A stretch of 64,000 bases of DNA, from NCBI GenBank assembly GCA_963204745.1, contig CAUJHF010000056.1:95349-159348 (forward strand), written 5' to 3'. Of the stretch, positions 56,399 to 64,000 are shown piece by piece (the stretch's first letter is position 1; the number at the start of each line of letters is the position of its first letter). The translations under genes were made by a program, and so were the position numbers. The DNA comes from Pseudomonadota bacterium. Its GTDB lineage: Bacteria; Pseudomonadota; Gammaproteobacteria; Steroidobacterales; GCA-2729495. The notes under the pieces are model-generated. The model had not been told where the DNA came from. It made no database searches and was given only the letters and a program-made list of their open reading frames with translations.

Positions 56399-56564
56399 GA
56401 GCGCCTTCAGGCGCGATGCAGGAGCTTCAGCCGCGATTCTCTCGGCCAGAAGATCGCGCCTGAAGGCGCTCCTACCCGGGATCGCGCCTGAAGGCGCTCC
56501 TACCAGAAGATCGCGCCTGAAGGCGCTCCTACGGCGCTCCTACGGCGCTCCTACGGCGCTCCCA
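56395..56564. repeat. REP-like cluster with 11-base tandem tail
   Basis: Fills the gap between the convergent moeA and ald genes. Units: 56395-56418 plus sense (GCGCCT type), a degenerate copy 56418-56438 (shortened GCGGCT type), then three reversed GCGCCT-type copies at 56453-56475, 56481-56503 and 56510-56532. The last is extended by head-to-tail units of its half, GGCGCTCCTAC, at 56522-56532, 56533-56543 and 56544-56554, with a partial unit to 56564. The moeA and ald stop codons are both within the cluster. Confidence 0.85.
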
Positions 56565-57672
56565 GCACGTGGCGCGGATCGACGTACTCGTGACCGAGCG
56601 CGGCGGCAACCGCCTTGCAGCAGACCTTGCCTTCATGAATGTTCAGGCCGTCCAGCAGACCCGGATCATCGAGCAGCGCCTGCCGGTAACCCTTGTCGGC
56701 CAGCGCGAGCACATAGGGCAGCGTCGCGTTGTTGAGCGCAAAGGTTGAGGTGCGCGCAACCGCGCCAGGCATGTTCGCGACACAGTAGTGCACCACGCCC
56801 TCCTCGATATAGGTGGGCTGCGAATGGGTCGTCGGCCGGCTGGTTTCGAAACAGCCGCCCTGGTCGATCGCCACGTCGACGACCACCGAACGATTGCGCA
56901 TGCCGCGCACCATGGCACGACTCACCAGCCGGGGTGCCGCGGCACCCGGCACCAGTACGGCGCCGATCACCAGGTCAGCCTCGGCCACATAGTGCTCGAT
57001 GCTCTCGACCGTCGAGTAGATGGTGTTCAGGCGGCCGCCAAACTGGAAATCCAGTTCCTTGAGACGCGGCAACGAGCGATCGATCACGGTGACCTGCGCC
57101 TCCATGCCCATCGCCACGCGAATTGCATTGGTTCCGACCACACCGCCGCCGAGCACGACCACGTTGGCCGCCTTCACACCGGGGACGCCGCCGAGCAGGA
57201 TGCCCGGCCCGCCGGCTTCACGCTCCAGGCAATGCGCACCGGCCTGTACCGCCATGCGCCCGGCGACTTCACTCATCGGCGAGAGCAGCGGCAGGCTGCG
57301 ATTCGGGCCAGTCACCGTCTCGTAACCGATCGCAATCACGCCGGACTTGAGCAGCATCGCCGTCTGTTCTGCATCGGGCGCCAGGTGCAGATAGGTAAAC
57401 AGCAGCTGGCTGGCACGCAGCAGCGGAAACTCGACCGCCTGCAACTCCTTTACCTTGACGATCATCGCCGCCTGCGCATAGACCTCGGCAGCCGTCGTCG
57501 CGATCGTCGCGCCGGCATGCGCGTAGTCCTCGTCATACATGCCGATGCCGGCACCGGCGTTGCTCTGCACCAGTACCTGGTGTCCGTGATGCACAAGTTC
57601 GCGCACGCTGGTCGGCGTCAGTCCAACGCGGTACTCATCCTGTTTGATCTCGCCCGGTACGCCTATCAGCAT
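56551..57672 (-). CDS. ald: Alanine dehydrogenase
   Basis: NAD-dependent oxidative deamination of L-alanine to pyruvate. 373 residues from ATG 57672 ([20 protein letters not shown]), the normal size. Motifs: substrate/catalytic region [20 protein letters not shown] with the active Lys, LHLAPD with the catalytic His, NAD-binding [20 protein letters not shown], and [20 protein letters not shown]. The C-terminal GAP and TAG are written by an 11-base repeat unit, so the end of the protein is repeat-derived. Confidence 0.95.
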   Translation of the reverse strand: MLIGVPGEIKQDEYRVGLTPTSVRELVHHGHQVLVQSNAGAGIGMYDEDYAHAGATIATTAAEVYAQAAMIVKVKELQAVEFPLLRASQLLFTYLHLAPDAEQTAMLLKSGVIAIGYETVTGPNRSLPLLSPMSEVAGRMAVQAGAHCLEREAGGPGILLGGVPGVKAANVVVLGGGVVGTNAIRVAMGMEAQVTVIDRSLPRLKELDFQFGGRLNTIYSTVESIEHYVAEADLVIGAVLVPGAAAPRLVSRAMVRGMRNRSVVVDVAIDQGGCFETSRPTTHSQPTYIEEGVVHYCVANMPGAVARTSTFALNNATLPYVLALADKGYRQALLDDPGLLDGLNIHEGKVCCKAVAAALGHEYVDPRHVLGAP

Positions 57673-57699
57673 GTGCGTGCTCCTGCCAGTCAGAGGCAA

Positions 57700-59220
57700 T
57701 CAGAGGGTGGGCATATCCAGACTGTTATCGTTCGCGTCCTGGCCGCGCGGCCAGCGCGAAGTTATGGTCTTCAGCCGCGAATAAAAACGCACGCCTTCCA
57801 CGCCGTGAATATTGCTGTCGCCGAAAAACGAACTCTTGCGGCCGCCAAAACTGAAAAAAGCGGCCGGCACCGGAATCGGCACGTTGATGCCTACCATGCC
57901 GATATTCAGCTGCGCGGCGCATTCCCGGGCCAGCCGCCCGTCGCGCGTGTAGATCGCAGCGCCATTGGCAAACTCGTGTCCGTTGACCAGCGCAAGCGCC
58001 TCGGCTGGCGTCCCCACGCGCACGATGGCAAGCAGCGGACCGAAGATTTCCTCACGCCAGATACGCATCGTGCTGCTGACGTGATCGAAAAGTGTCGGGC
58101 CCAGAAAGAATCCGCCTGACAGCTTCGCCGCTGCAACGCGCCCGTCCACCACCAGCTCGGCGCCTTCAGCCTCCCCGGCCGCGATGTAGCCACGCACCCG
58201 TTCCAGGTGCTGTGCGGTGATCAGCGGCCCGATATCGACATTGGCCCGGGTACCGGCACCGAGCCGCAGCGCTGCAATCCGCGGCAGCAGCGCGGCTCGT
58301 ATTGCATCGCCGGCCGCGCCGACCGCAACCGCGACAGAGATCGCCATGCAGCGCTCGCCGGCCGAGCCATAGGCCGCACCGATCAGCGCATCGGCGGCCT
58401 GCTCCATATCGGCATCAGGCATGACCAGCAGATGATTCTTCGCGCCGCCGAGGGCCTGCACGCGCTTGCCGGCCTGCGCACATTCCGCATAGACATGCCG
58501 TGCCACCGGCGTCGAGCCGACGAAACTCACCGCTGCCACATCCGGGTGACGCAGCAGTTCATCGACAGCTTCGCGATCACCGTGCAGCACGTTCAGCACA
58601 CCCGGCGGCAGACCGGCTTCGCTCATCAGTTCCGCGAGACGCAACGCACACGACGGCGTGCGCTCTGAAGGTTTCAGTACGAAGGTATTGCCGCAGGCAA
58701 TGGCCAGCGGAAACATCCACAACGGGACCATGGCCGGAAAATTGAAAGGCGTGATGCCGGCGCAAACGCCAAGCGGCTCACGCAGCGACTGGCAGTCGAT
58801 GCCGCTGCCGACATCGCGGCTCGCCTCACCCTGCAGCAGATGCGGTATGCCGCACGCGAATTCAATCACTTCGAGTCCGCGCTGTATCGAACCGGCTGCA
58901 TCGCTGAGCGTCTTGCCGTGCTCGGTCGTGATCAGCCGTGCGAGTTCATCGCGATGTCTCTCGACCAGCTCCCGGAAGCGGAACAGGACACGGGCACGCT
59001 TCAGCGCAGGCGTGTCACGCCAGGCCGGCCAGGCTTTCAGGGCCGCAGCCACCGCAGCCTGCGCTTCTGCGCCCGAGGCCAGCGGCACGCGGCCCGTCGC
59101 TGCGCCTGTCGCCGGATCAAAGACCTGCGCATGGCGACCAGACGCGACCAGCACGCGCTGTCCGTTGATCCAGTGCGGAATCATGGCAGGGCCTGCGGTG
59201 ACGGGAGCGCGCGCTGCCAT
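57700..59220 (-). CDS. mmsA: CoA-acylating methylmalonate-semialdehyde dehydrogenase
   Basis: Converts methylmalonate or malonate semialdehyde to propionyl- or acetyl-CoA with NAD, in valine, beta-alanine or pyrimidine breakdown. 506 residues from ATG 59220 (a TTG at 59229 is possible). Catalytic C291 lies in SAGERCMAISVAVAVG, the MmsA-specific surrounding; also GVCAGITPFNFPAMVPLWMF and FGPLLAIVR. 27 bases before ald and 14 after the transaminase, so transaminase-mmsA-ald form an operon. Confidence 0.93.
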   Translation of the reverse strand: MAARAPVTAGPAMIPHWINGQRVLVASGRHAQVFDPATGAATGRVPLASGAEAQAAVAAALKAWPAWRDTPALKRARVLFRFRELVERHRDELARLITTEHGKTLSDAAGSIQRGLEVIEFACGIPHLLQGEASRDVGSGIDCQSLREPLGVCAGITPFNFPAMVPLWMFPLAIACGNTFVLKPSERTPSCALRLAELMSEAGLPPGVLNVLHGDREAVDELLRHPDVAAVSFVGSTPVARHVYAECAQAGKRVQALGGAKNHLLVMPDADMEQAADALIGAAYGSAGERCMAISVAVAVGAAGDAIRAALLPRIAALRLGAGTRANVDIGPLITAQHLERVRGYIAAGEAEGAELVVDGRVAAAKLSGGFFLGPTLFDHVSSTMRIWREEIFGPLLAIVRVGTPAEALALVNGHEFANGAAIYTRDGRLARECAAQLNIGMVGINVPIPVPAAFFSFGGRKSSFFGDSNIHGVEGVRFYSRLKTITSRWPRGQDANDNSLDMPTL

Positions 59221-59234
59221 GGTCAGCAACTCAC

Positions 59235-60599
59235 TCAGGCGACCGCGCGCAGCGCCTTGCCGAGTGCATCGATGATCTGGCCGATCTGCGCGGGCTCGAT
59301 AGTCAGCGCGGGTGTGAGGGCCAGCGTATCGCCGGTGGTACGTACCAGCACGCCGTTGTCGAAGCAGTGGCGGAATACATCCATGGTGCGCGCGGTCGCG
59401 GCACCGGGACGGGGTTCCAGTTCGATACCGGCGATAAGGCCGATATTGCGGATGTCGATCACGTGCGGCGCGCCCTTCAGCGAATGCACCGCGTCGGCGA
59501 ACAGCGGCGCCAGCTCCGCCGCCCGCTCGAACAGGCCTTCTTCGCGATAGACCGCAAGTGCCGCCCGCGCCGCAGCCGTCGCTACCGGATGACCGGAATA
59601 GGTGTAACCGTGGAAAAACTCGATGCCCTGCTCCGGCCCGGTCATGCAGGCCTCATAGATACGCCGGTCCACGAGCACGGCGCCCATCGGAATCACGCCG
59701 CTGGTAAGGCCCTTGGCCACCGTGATCATGTCCGGCTTCACGCCGAAGGTTTGCGCAGCGAAAGCCGAACCGGTGCGGCCAAACGCGGTGATCACTTCAT
59801 CGAAGATCAGCAGGATGCCGTGCCGGTCGCAGATCGCGCGCAGGCGATCGAGATAGGCCTTCGGCGGCACCAGCACACCGGTCGAGCAGGCCACCGGCTC
59901 AACGATCACGCCGGCGATGGTGCTGGCGTCGTGCAGCGCGATCAGGCTTTCCAGCGCATCGGCAAACTCGGCACCGTAAACCGGCTGGCCACGACTGAAG
60001 GCATTGCGGCGCGGATCATGCGTGTGTGGCAGGTGATCCACGCCCGGCAGCATCGCCGTGGCGAAGGCCTTGCGGTTGGACACGATGCCGCCGACCGAAA
60101 TACCGCCAAAGCCGACGCCGTGATAGGCGCGTTCGCGACCGATGAAACGGAAACGCTGCGATTCGCCACGCGCCCGGTGAAATGCCAGCGCAATCTTGAG
60201 TGCGGTATCTACCGCTTCGGAACCGGAGTTGGTGAAGAAGACATGGTCCAGGCTATCCGGCGCCAGCGCAGTGAGTTCACTGGCCAGCGCAAAGGCACCG
60301 CGGTGACCCATGTTGAAACTCATGGCGAAATCGAGCCGGCCCACCTGCTCGCGCACTGCTTCGACGATGCGCGGATGGCAGTGGCCGGCATTGCAGCACC
60401 AGAGCCCGGCGATCCCGTCGAGGATCTGCCGTCCGTCACCGGTGGTGTAGTACATGCCGGCAGCCGATTCGAGCATCAGCGGATGCTGCTTGAACCAGCG
60501 GTTGGGCGTGAAGGGCATCCAGTAAGGCTGAAGATCCGGCAATGGTGGCGCCCCGGCCTTGCCGGGTGATGGCGGATCTGCCCTGGATGAATCGCTCAC
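59235..60599 (-). CDS. Class III omega-aminotransferase (beta-alanine/pyruvate type)
   Basis: A PLP enzyme of 454 residues from GTG 60599 (AGGG upstream; TTG 60602 is alternative). PLP lysine K296 in MITVAKGLTSG, with FDEVITAFGRTG and NSGSEAVDTALKIALAFHRA. It resembles omega-amino acid:pyruvate transaminases. In front of mmsA it would turn beta-alanine to malonate semialdehyde with pyruvate as acceptor, giving alanine, which ald then turns back to pyruvate. That cycle is an inference from order. Divergent from the CBS gene. Confidence 0.9.
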   Translation of the reverse strand: MSDSSRADPPSPGKAGAPPLPDLQPYWMPFTPNRWFKQHPLMLESAAGMYYTTGDGRQILDGIAGLWCCNAGHCHPRIVEAVREQVGRLDFAMSFNMGHRGAFALASELTALAPDSLDHVFFTNSGSEAVDTALKIALAFHRARGESQRFRFIGRERAYHGVGFGGISVGGIVSNRKAFATAMLPGVDHLPHTHDPRRNAFSRGQPVYGAEFADALESLIALHDASTIAGVIVEPVACSTGVLVPPKAYLDRLRAICDRHGILLIFDEVITAFGRTGSAFAAQTFGVKPDMITVAKGLTSGVIPMGAVLVDRRIYEACMTGPEQGIEFFHGYTYSGHPVATAAARAALAVYREEGLFERAAELAPLFADAVHSLKGAPHVIDIRNIGLIAGIELEPRPGAATARTMDVFRHCFDNGVLVRTTGDTLALTPALTIEPAQIGQIIDALGKALRAVA

Positions 60600-60679
60600 C
60601 AAGCCACCCTACCGCCTTTCAGTGCGGCAGACAATTGAGGCCGCGGGAAAATTCCTTGCCCCGGGCTTATGATCCGGGC

Positions 60680-61114
60680 ATGCGCCGTGTACCGTCGATC
60701 AAGGCTGTCATGACCCCGTTCCCCTACTCGGTGGATGTGGCAGCGCCGGTCACCACCGCACGCGCGCTGATGCACGAACACCAGATCAGCCACCTGCCCG
60801 TCACCCGTGATGGTGAACTCGCCGGCATCGTCGCCGAGCGCGATATCCGCCTGCTGCTGGGCGCCAATCCGGCTGACGACGACAGCGATCAGACCACCGT
60901 GACGGAAGCCATGGTCAAAGACACCTACATCGTGGACATGGATACGCGCCTCGATGAAGTGCTGAATCACATGGCCGAGCATCACCTGAGTTCTGCCATC
61001 GTCACGCGGCGCAGCAAGCTGGTCGGCGTGTTCACGGTCACCGACGCATGCCGGCATTTCGCCGAGTTTCTGCAGGAACAGGTGCGGCGCTCCGGCGGCG
61101 ACGATGCCGCCTGA
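60680..61114 (+). CDS. CBS-domain pair protein
   Basis: A 144-residue protein consisting of two CBS motifs (about 8-65 and 75-132), with VKAVMTPFPYSVD-like SIKAVMTPFPYSVDVAAP, HQISHLPVTRDGELAGIVAE and MAEHHLSSAIVTRRSKLVGV. Such stand-alone pairs bind adenine nucleotides and act as energy-state sensors. Partner unknown. Start ATG 60680 is chosen because the longer frame encodes non-family Arg/Pro-rich sequence. Followed by moaB after 32 bases. Confidence 0.9.
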   Translation: MRRVPSIKAVMTPFPYSVDVAAPVTTARALMHEHQISHLPVTRDGELAGIVAERDIRLLLGANPADDDSDQTTVTEAMVKDTYIVDMDTRLDEVLNHMAEHHLSSAIVTRRSKLVGVFTVTDACRHFAEFLQEQVRRSGGDDAA

Positions 61115-61146
61115 AGTATAGGCACGAGCAAGGTATCATTCCGAAC

Positions 61147-61668
61147 ATGGCAACACCCCGCGAATTCATACCGCTGTCCATCGCGATACTCACAGTATCC
61201 GACACGCGCACCATCGAAACCGATTCATCCGGCGCGCTGCTGGTCGAGCGCCTGCAGAAGGCCGGTCACCAGCTCGGCGATCACCAGATCAATCCGGACG
61301 ACATCTACCGCATCCGCGCCACGGTATCGGCATGGATCGCCGATCCGGGCATCGATGCGATCATCACTACCGGCGGCACCGGCGTCACCGGGCGCGACAG
61401 CACACCCGAAGCCATCGAACCGTTGCTCGACAAGGTCATCGACGGCTTTGGCGAAGTCTTCCGCATGATTTCCTGGAACGACATCGGCACCTCCACGCTC
61501 TCGTCACGCGCACTGTCCGGCGTGGCAAATGGCACCTATCTCTTCTGTCTGCCCGGTTCCGGCAACGCCTGTGCGACCGGCTGGGACAAACTCATCGCCG
61601 CGCAGCTCGACTACCGCACGCGCCCCTGCAACCTCGTCGAGCTCATGCCGCGACTCAAAGAAAAGTGA
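61147..61668 (+). CDS. moaB: Molybdenum cofactor biosynthesis protein B
   Basis: A 173-residue MoaB/Mog-fold protein that adenylylates molybdopterin or supports it. Motifs: [19 protein letters not shown] (about 11-29), [18 protein letters not shown] (about 75-92) with the molybdopterin-binding GGTG, and [19 protein letters not shown] near 135. Fifth molybdenum cofactor biosynthesis enzyme gene in the window. 7 bases before gloB, same strand. Confidence 0.95.
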   Translation: MATPREFIPLSIAILTVSDTRTIETDSSGALLVERLQKAGHQLGDHQINPDDIYRIRATVSAWIADPGIDAIITTGGTGVTGRDSTPEAIEPLLDKVIDGFGEVFRMISWNDIGTSTLSSRALSGVANGTYLFCLPGSGNACATGWDKLIAAQLDYRTRPCNLVELMPRLKEK

Positions 61669-61675
61669 GGCAATC

Positions 61676-62446
61676 GTGACCGCGCTCCAGATCCATCAGT
61701 TCCCCTGCCTCGGGGACAACTATGGATACCTGGTACACGATCCGGACTCAGGACTCACCGCAACGATAGACAGCCCGGACCCCGGAGCGATCAGGCACGC
61801 GCTCGACGGGCACGGCTGGAAGCTCGACTACATCCTCAATACCCACCATCACGAAGATCACGCCGGCGGCAATCTCGCGCTGAAAGCCAGCACCGGCTGC
61901 ACGATCGTGGGTGCCCGCGCCGATGCCGAACGAATTCCCGGCATCGACATTTTCGTCAGCGAAGGCGACAGCTTCACGCTCGGCAAACACACCGCCCGCA
62001 TCATCGAAACACCCGGTCATACGCGGGCGCACATCTGCTACCTGTTCGAGGCCGATCGCGTGGCCTTCGTCGGCGATACCCTGTTCTCCATGGGCTGCGG
62101 ACGGCTCTTCGAAGGCACACCCGCGCAAATGTGGACATCCTTGCAAAAGGTAATGCAACTACCTGATGAAACAAAGATTTTCTGTGCGCACGAATACACG
62201 CAAAGCAACGGCCGATTCGCGCTGACCATGGAGCCCGACAATCCCGCACTGCTCGCCCGCATGCGCGAAGTGGCAGCGCTGCGGGCTGCCGGTCAGCCCA
62301 CTGTGCCGAGTACGCTCGGCACCGAGAAAGCCACCAATCCCTTCCTTCGTCCGGCAAGCACAGAGCTCCGCGCAACGCTCGGACTTGCCGCCGCAACCGA
62401 CACGGAAGTGTTTGCCGAGACACGCAAGCGCAAAGATCAGTTCTGA
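61676..62446 (+). CDS. gloB: Hydroxyacylglutathione hydrolase (glyoxalase II)
   Basis: Hydrolyses S-lactoylglutathione to lactate and glutathione. 256 residues from GTG 61676 (GAGG 6 bases upstream), the standard length. Metallo-beta-lactamase motif NTHHHEDHAGGN (about 55-66), further metal ligands in ETPGHTRAHICY, GDTLFSMGCGRLFEGT and CAHEYTQSN, and the C-terminal glutathione-binding NPFLRP with DTEVFAETRKRKDQF. Cotranscribed with moaB and probably the CPXCG gene. Confidence 0.96.
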   Translation: MTALQIHQFPCLGDNYGYLVHDPDSGLTATIDSPDPGAIRHALDGHGWKLDYILNTHHHEDHAGGNLALKASTGCTIVGARADAERIPGIDIFVSEGDSFTLGKHTARIIETPGHTRAHICYLFEADRVAFVGDTLFSMGCGRLFEGTPAQMWTSLQKVMQLPDETKIFCAHEYTQSNGRFALTMEPDNPALLARMREVAALRAAGQPTVPSTLGTEKATNPFLRPASTELRATLGLAAATDTEVFAETRKRKDQF

Positions 62447-62476
62447 AGCAGCCGCTGACGCTGCGAGGAGACGATC

Positions 62477-62665
62477 ATGCTCGAAGACGTCACCGTCACT
62501 TGCCCTTACTGCTGGGAAACCATTGCGCTCGAACTCGACCTCTCGCGGGGCGACCAGACCTGCGTCGAAGACTGCCCGGTATGCTGTGCACCCATCCTGG
62601 TGCACTACACGGTCGACGACGAGGGCCAGCTCGACACCCTCACCGTCGCCCGCGAGAACGGCTAG
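62477..62665 (+). CDS. CPXCG motif-containing cysteine-rich protein
   Basis: A 62-residue zinc-ribbon-like protein: TCPYCWETIALELDLSRGD and EDCPVCCAPILVHYTV, two CPxC knuckles with 20-odd residues between them. The family is widespread in Gammaproteobacteria and its role is unknown. GGAG upstream of ATG 62477. Its stop overlaps the convergent reductase gene by 4 bases. Confidence 0.92.
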   Translation: MLEDVTVTCPYCWETIALELDLSRGDQTCVEDCPVCCAPILVHYTVDDEGQLDTLTVARENG

Positions 62666-63519
62666 GCCGTGAACACGGCCTGATGATCGCGGATGAACTG
62701 CTCAAGCGGGATCGGCGGCTTGCCGGTCAGCTTCTGCACTGAATCACTGAGGTGGAGATCGTGCCCGTCGGCGATCTCCTGGAACAGCTCGCACACCGCG
62801 TTCAGGTGCCAGGCGTTGGTCAGGAACCTTGACAGCGTCTGCCGATAGGCCGGCATCGGCACATGCACGTACTCGATCTTGCGGCCCAGCACCTTCGTGA
62901 AGCACGTCGCCACATCGTGAAAGCTCAGTATCTCGGGGCCAGTGATCTCGTAACTCTTTCCGGCATGACCGTCACCCGTCAGCACCACGGCGGCCACCGC
63001 GCCGATATCGCGCACATCAGCCATCGCCGTCTTGCCATCCGCCATCGGCAGAAAGAACTTGCCCTGCTCCTTGATGGTGCCGGCACTGCCGAGCAGGTTC
63101 TGCATGAAAAAGTTCGGTTTCAAAAGCGTCCAGCCCAGGCCCGAGGCACGCAGATACTGCTCGGCCTGATAATGCACCTTCGGAATCGGGGCTTTCGCAT
63201 CAGCCACCGCTTCCATCGACGACATCTTCACCAGCTGCTTCACACCCGCCGCTTTCGCCGCATCGATGAACTGCTTCTCGGAATCCAGCTGGGTTTCGCC
63301 GTTCGGCATCACCATCAGCGCCCGCTCGACACCGCGCAGGGCCTTGTCGATGACCGCCTTGTCGGTCACATCGCCGACCACCAGGTCCACGCCGGCATCC
63401 TTCAGTGCAGCAGCCTTCTCCGCGTTGCGCACGATCGCCCGCAGCGGCACGCCCTTGCCGAGCAGCGCCTTCGCCGTTGCACCGCCCGTCTTGCCCGTCA
63501 CGCCAGTCAGCAGAATCAT
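62662..63519 (-). CDS. NmrA-like NAD(P)H-binding SDR-family protein
   Basis: A 285-residue atypical short-chain dehydrogenase. Start at ATG 63519, preceded by GGAGAG; the longer frame to 63630 runs through REP-like repeats (peptide APEGAPTRR) and is not protein. Dinucleotide-binding MILLTGVTGKTGGATAKALL (1-20), DLVVGDVTDKAVIDKAL, and EITGPEILSFHDVATCF near residue 195, as in NmrA/azoreductase-like proteins. No Tyr-x3-Lys catalytic pair stands out, so it may be a redox sensor or quinone reductase. Confidence 0.9.
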   Translation of the reverse strand: MILLTGVTGKTGGATAKALLGKGVPLRAIVRNAEKAAALKDAGVDLVVGDVTDKAVIDKALRGVERALMVMPNGETQLDSEKQFIDAAKAAGVKQLVKMSSMEAVADAKAPIPKVHYQAEQYLRASGLGWTLLKPNFFMQNLLGSAGTIKEQGKFFLPMADGKTAMADVRDIGAVAAVVLTGDGHAGKSYEITGPEILSFHDVATCFTKVLGRKIEYVHVPMPAYRQTLSRFLTNAWHLNAVCELFQEIADGHDLHLSDSVQKLTGKPPIPLEQFIRDHQAVFTA

Positions 63520-63535
63520 CGTTCTCTCCATCCAT

Positions 63536-63622
63536 GTAGGAGCGGCTTCAGCCGCGACCCTCGTTTTGCCCCGCAGGAACGCCTTGCAGTAACGCCTTGT
63601 AGGAGCGCCTTCAGGCGCGATC
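63536..63622. repeat. REP-like elements upstream of the NmrA-like gene
   Basis: Plus-sense copies at 63536-63559 (GCGGCT type) and 63599-63622 (GCGCCT type), with a degenerate remnant between them (about 63573-63598, GCAGGAACGCCTTGCAGTAA...). The first copy begins 17 bases from the start codon of the minus-strand gene, so here the element sits in a 5' leader and not at a 3' end. Confidence 0.75.
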
Positions 63623-63679
63623 CCACCCAACGCACAATTGACCCAGTCTACCTCACCCCCTTGATCCCTCCCGAAATGC

Positions 63680-63707
63680 TTCCCATCGTGACCAGATTGC
63701 CTATAAT
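63680..63707 (+). promoter_or_regulatory. Promoter of tRNA-Arg
   Basis: Consensus -10 box TATAAT at 63702-63707 with a weak -35 TTCCCA at 63680-63685 (16-base spacer), followed by a GC-rich discriminator (CCCCCGCC), as expected for a stable-RNA promoter under stringent control. A hairpin CCGGGC (63718-63723)/GCCCGG (63732-63737) lies in the leader before the tRNA. Confidence 0.6.
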
Positions 63708-63773
63708 CCCCCGCCTGCCGGGCTCATCCATGCCCGGTTTCCAAAGGGCCTCAAGCCCGGCACCACGAAATAC

Positions 63774-63850
63774 GCGCCCGTAGCTCAGTTGGATAGAGCG
63801 TCTGGCTACGAACCAGAAGGTCGGGAGTTCGAATCTCTCCGGGCGCGCCA
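63774..63850 (+). tRNA. tRNA-Arg (anticodon ACG)
   Basis: A 77-base tRNA with a perfect acceptor stem GCGCCCG/CGGGCGC, discriminator G and encoded CCA. D arm GCTC-AGTTGGATA-GAGC, anticodon stem TCTGG/CCAGA around loop CTACGAA (anticodon ACG, A34 normally deaminated to inosine to read CGU, CGC and CGA), variable loop AGGTC, and T arm GGGAG-TTCGAAT-CTCTC. An insertion sequence begins within about 20 bases after it. Confidence 0.97.
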
Positions 63851-63865
63851 ATCAGTCAGCGGTCC

Positions 63866-63910
63866 ATACCGGACACATGGTTTACGTTTTATACCGGAGA
63901 CATGGTTTAC
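63866..63910. repeat. Paired direct repeats at the end of the insertion sequence
   Basis: ATACCGGACACATGGTTTAC (63866-63885) and ATACCGGAGACATGGTTTAC (63891-63910) differ at one base and are 25 bases apart. The second overlaps the stop codon of the transposase. They look like the transposase-binding terminal repeats of an IS481-type element; the element's other end is outside the window. Confidence 0.7.
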
Positions 63911-64000
63911 ACCTGTACCGGGGCGAAGGGGTTGGGCGCGGGTTCGACGCGGTCCTCCTGATGATCGAAGAAGCCTAGATCAAAATCCAGGAAGCTGACC
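63907..64000 (-). mobile_element. IS481-family transposase, C-terminal end (partial)
   Basis: On the minus strand, reading into the window edge, the last codons give FFDHQEDRVEPAPNPFAPVQ followed by V and a TAA (63907-63909). I recognise this as the typical C-terminus of IS481-family integrase-core transposases. Only 30 codons are inside the window, so whether the gene is intact cannot be seen. Together with the adjacent terminal repeats it marks an insertion directly downstream of tRNA-Arg. Confidence 0.8.

Noticed and set aside
56395..56564. Array of regularly repeated short palindromes resembling a CRISPR array
   Set aside because: Copies alternate in orientation, spacers are 5-15 bases and not of constant length, elements recur singly across the window, and there are no cas genes.
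56788..58119. Open 443-codon frame antisense to ald and mmsA
   Set aside because: Both minus-strand genes are well-known enzymes; the plus-strand product is His/Arg/Gln-rich and spans two genes.
63774..64000. Prophage or integrative island attachment site at tRNA-Arg
   Set aside because: No integrase or repeated tRNA 3' end is visible; only an IS481-type transposase end is seen before the window stops.

Overview
The window is GC-rich, densely packed, and carries chromosomal housekeeping genes of a respiring Gammaproteobacterium. The gene content supports this: a complete ccoNOQP-ccoGHIS cbb3 oxidase locus, CPXCG, DUF2189 and DUF2784 proteins, a Pat-type acetyltransferase, and REP-like GTAGGAGCG palindromes of the kind common in Pseudomonas/Xanthomonas/Nevskiales relatives. 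I cannot fix the genus. No stretch longer than about 300 bases lacks a gene. The largest gaps (1875-2138 and 28892-29139) lie between divergent or unrelated genes and hold at most promoters.

Layout. 1-4.3 kb: VOC protein, eRF1-like protein, Crp/Fnr regulator, gpmA, gamma carbonic anhydrase, tesB. 4.4-8.3 kb: DUF1499 membrane protein, IMPase, MaoC hydratase, folE, mobA, moaC. 8.4-10.5 kb: a divergent leuCD-like isomerase pair. 10.6-15.3 kb: a secreted protein of unknown function, Pat, dodecin, DUF2784. 15.4-23.4 kb: the cbb3 oxidase with its copper and haem assembly genes. 23.5-30.3 kb: an unusual accessory block made of an exported CHAT-domain protein, a FecR-like periplasmic protein, a CHASE2 membrane protein without output domain, a 63-residue protein, and a divergent OmpA-family protein. 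30.4-33.3 kb: DUF2189 and a three-gene cytochrome module (pentahaem c, Tll0287-like monohaem, four-helix His-rich membrane protein). 33.3-36.6 kb: EamA exporter, CoA-transferase and HMG-CoA-lyase-like enzyme. 36.6-45.5 kb: one co-directional phosphate block phoB-phoR-phoU-pstS-pstC-pstA-pstB-porin. 45.6-49.1 kb: cytochrome c, an orphan [2Fe-2S] subunit, DUF1838, FAD oxidase. 49.2-56.4 kb: PEBP protein, acetoacetyl-CoA ligase, moaA, quinone oxidoreductase, XdhC, moeA. 56.5-60.6 kb: ald, mmsA and an omega-transaminase. 60.7-63.5 kb: CBS protein, moaB, gloB, CPXCG protein, NmrA-like reductase. The end holds tRNA-Arg(ACG) and the 3' end of an IS481-family transposase.

How the parts fit. Molybdenum cofactor genes (mobA, moaC, moaA, moeA, moaB, xdhC) are scattered over the window. 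They would serve a molybdenum hydroxylase, yet only a small [2Fe-2S] subunit and a cytochrome c partner of that enzyme class are present, so the catalytic subunit must lie elsewhere. The Pho block combines sensing (PhoBR/PhoU), uptake (PstSCAB) and an outer-membrane porin, with a Pho-box-like site before phoB. The ald-mmsA-transaminase trio suggests catabolism of alanine/beta-alanine or valine-type semialdehydes.

Most notable observations: (1) the CHAT/FecR/CHASE2/OmpA block, which I cannot match to a described system; (2) REP-like palindromes in two stem types related by compensatory changes; (3) in four genes the stop codon is the TAG of the repeat's leading GTAGGAG, always in the same phase; (4) a compact cytochrome module of unknown role.
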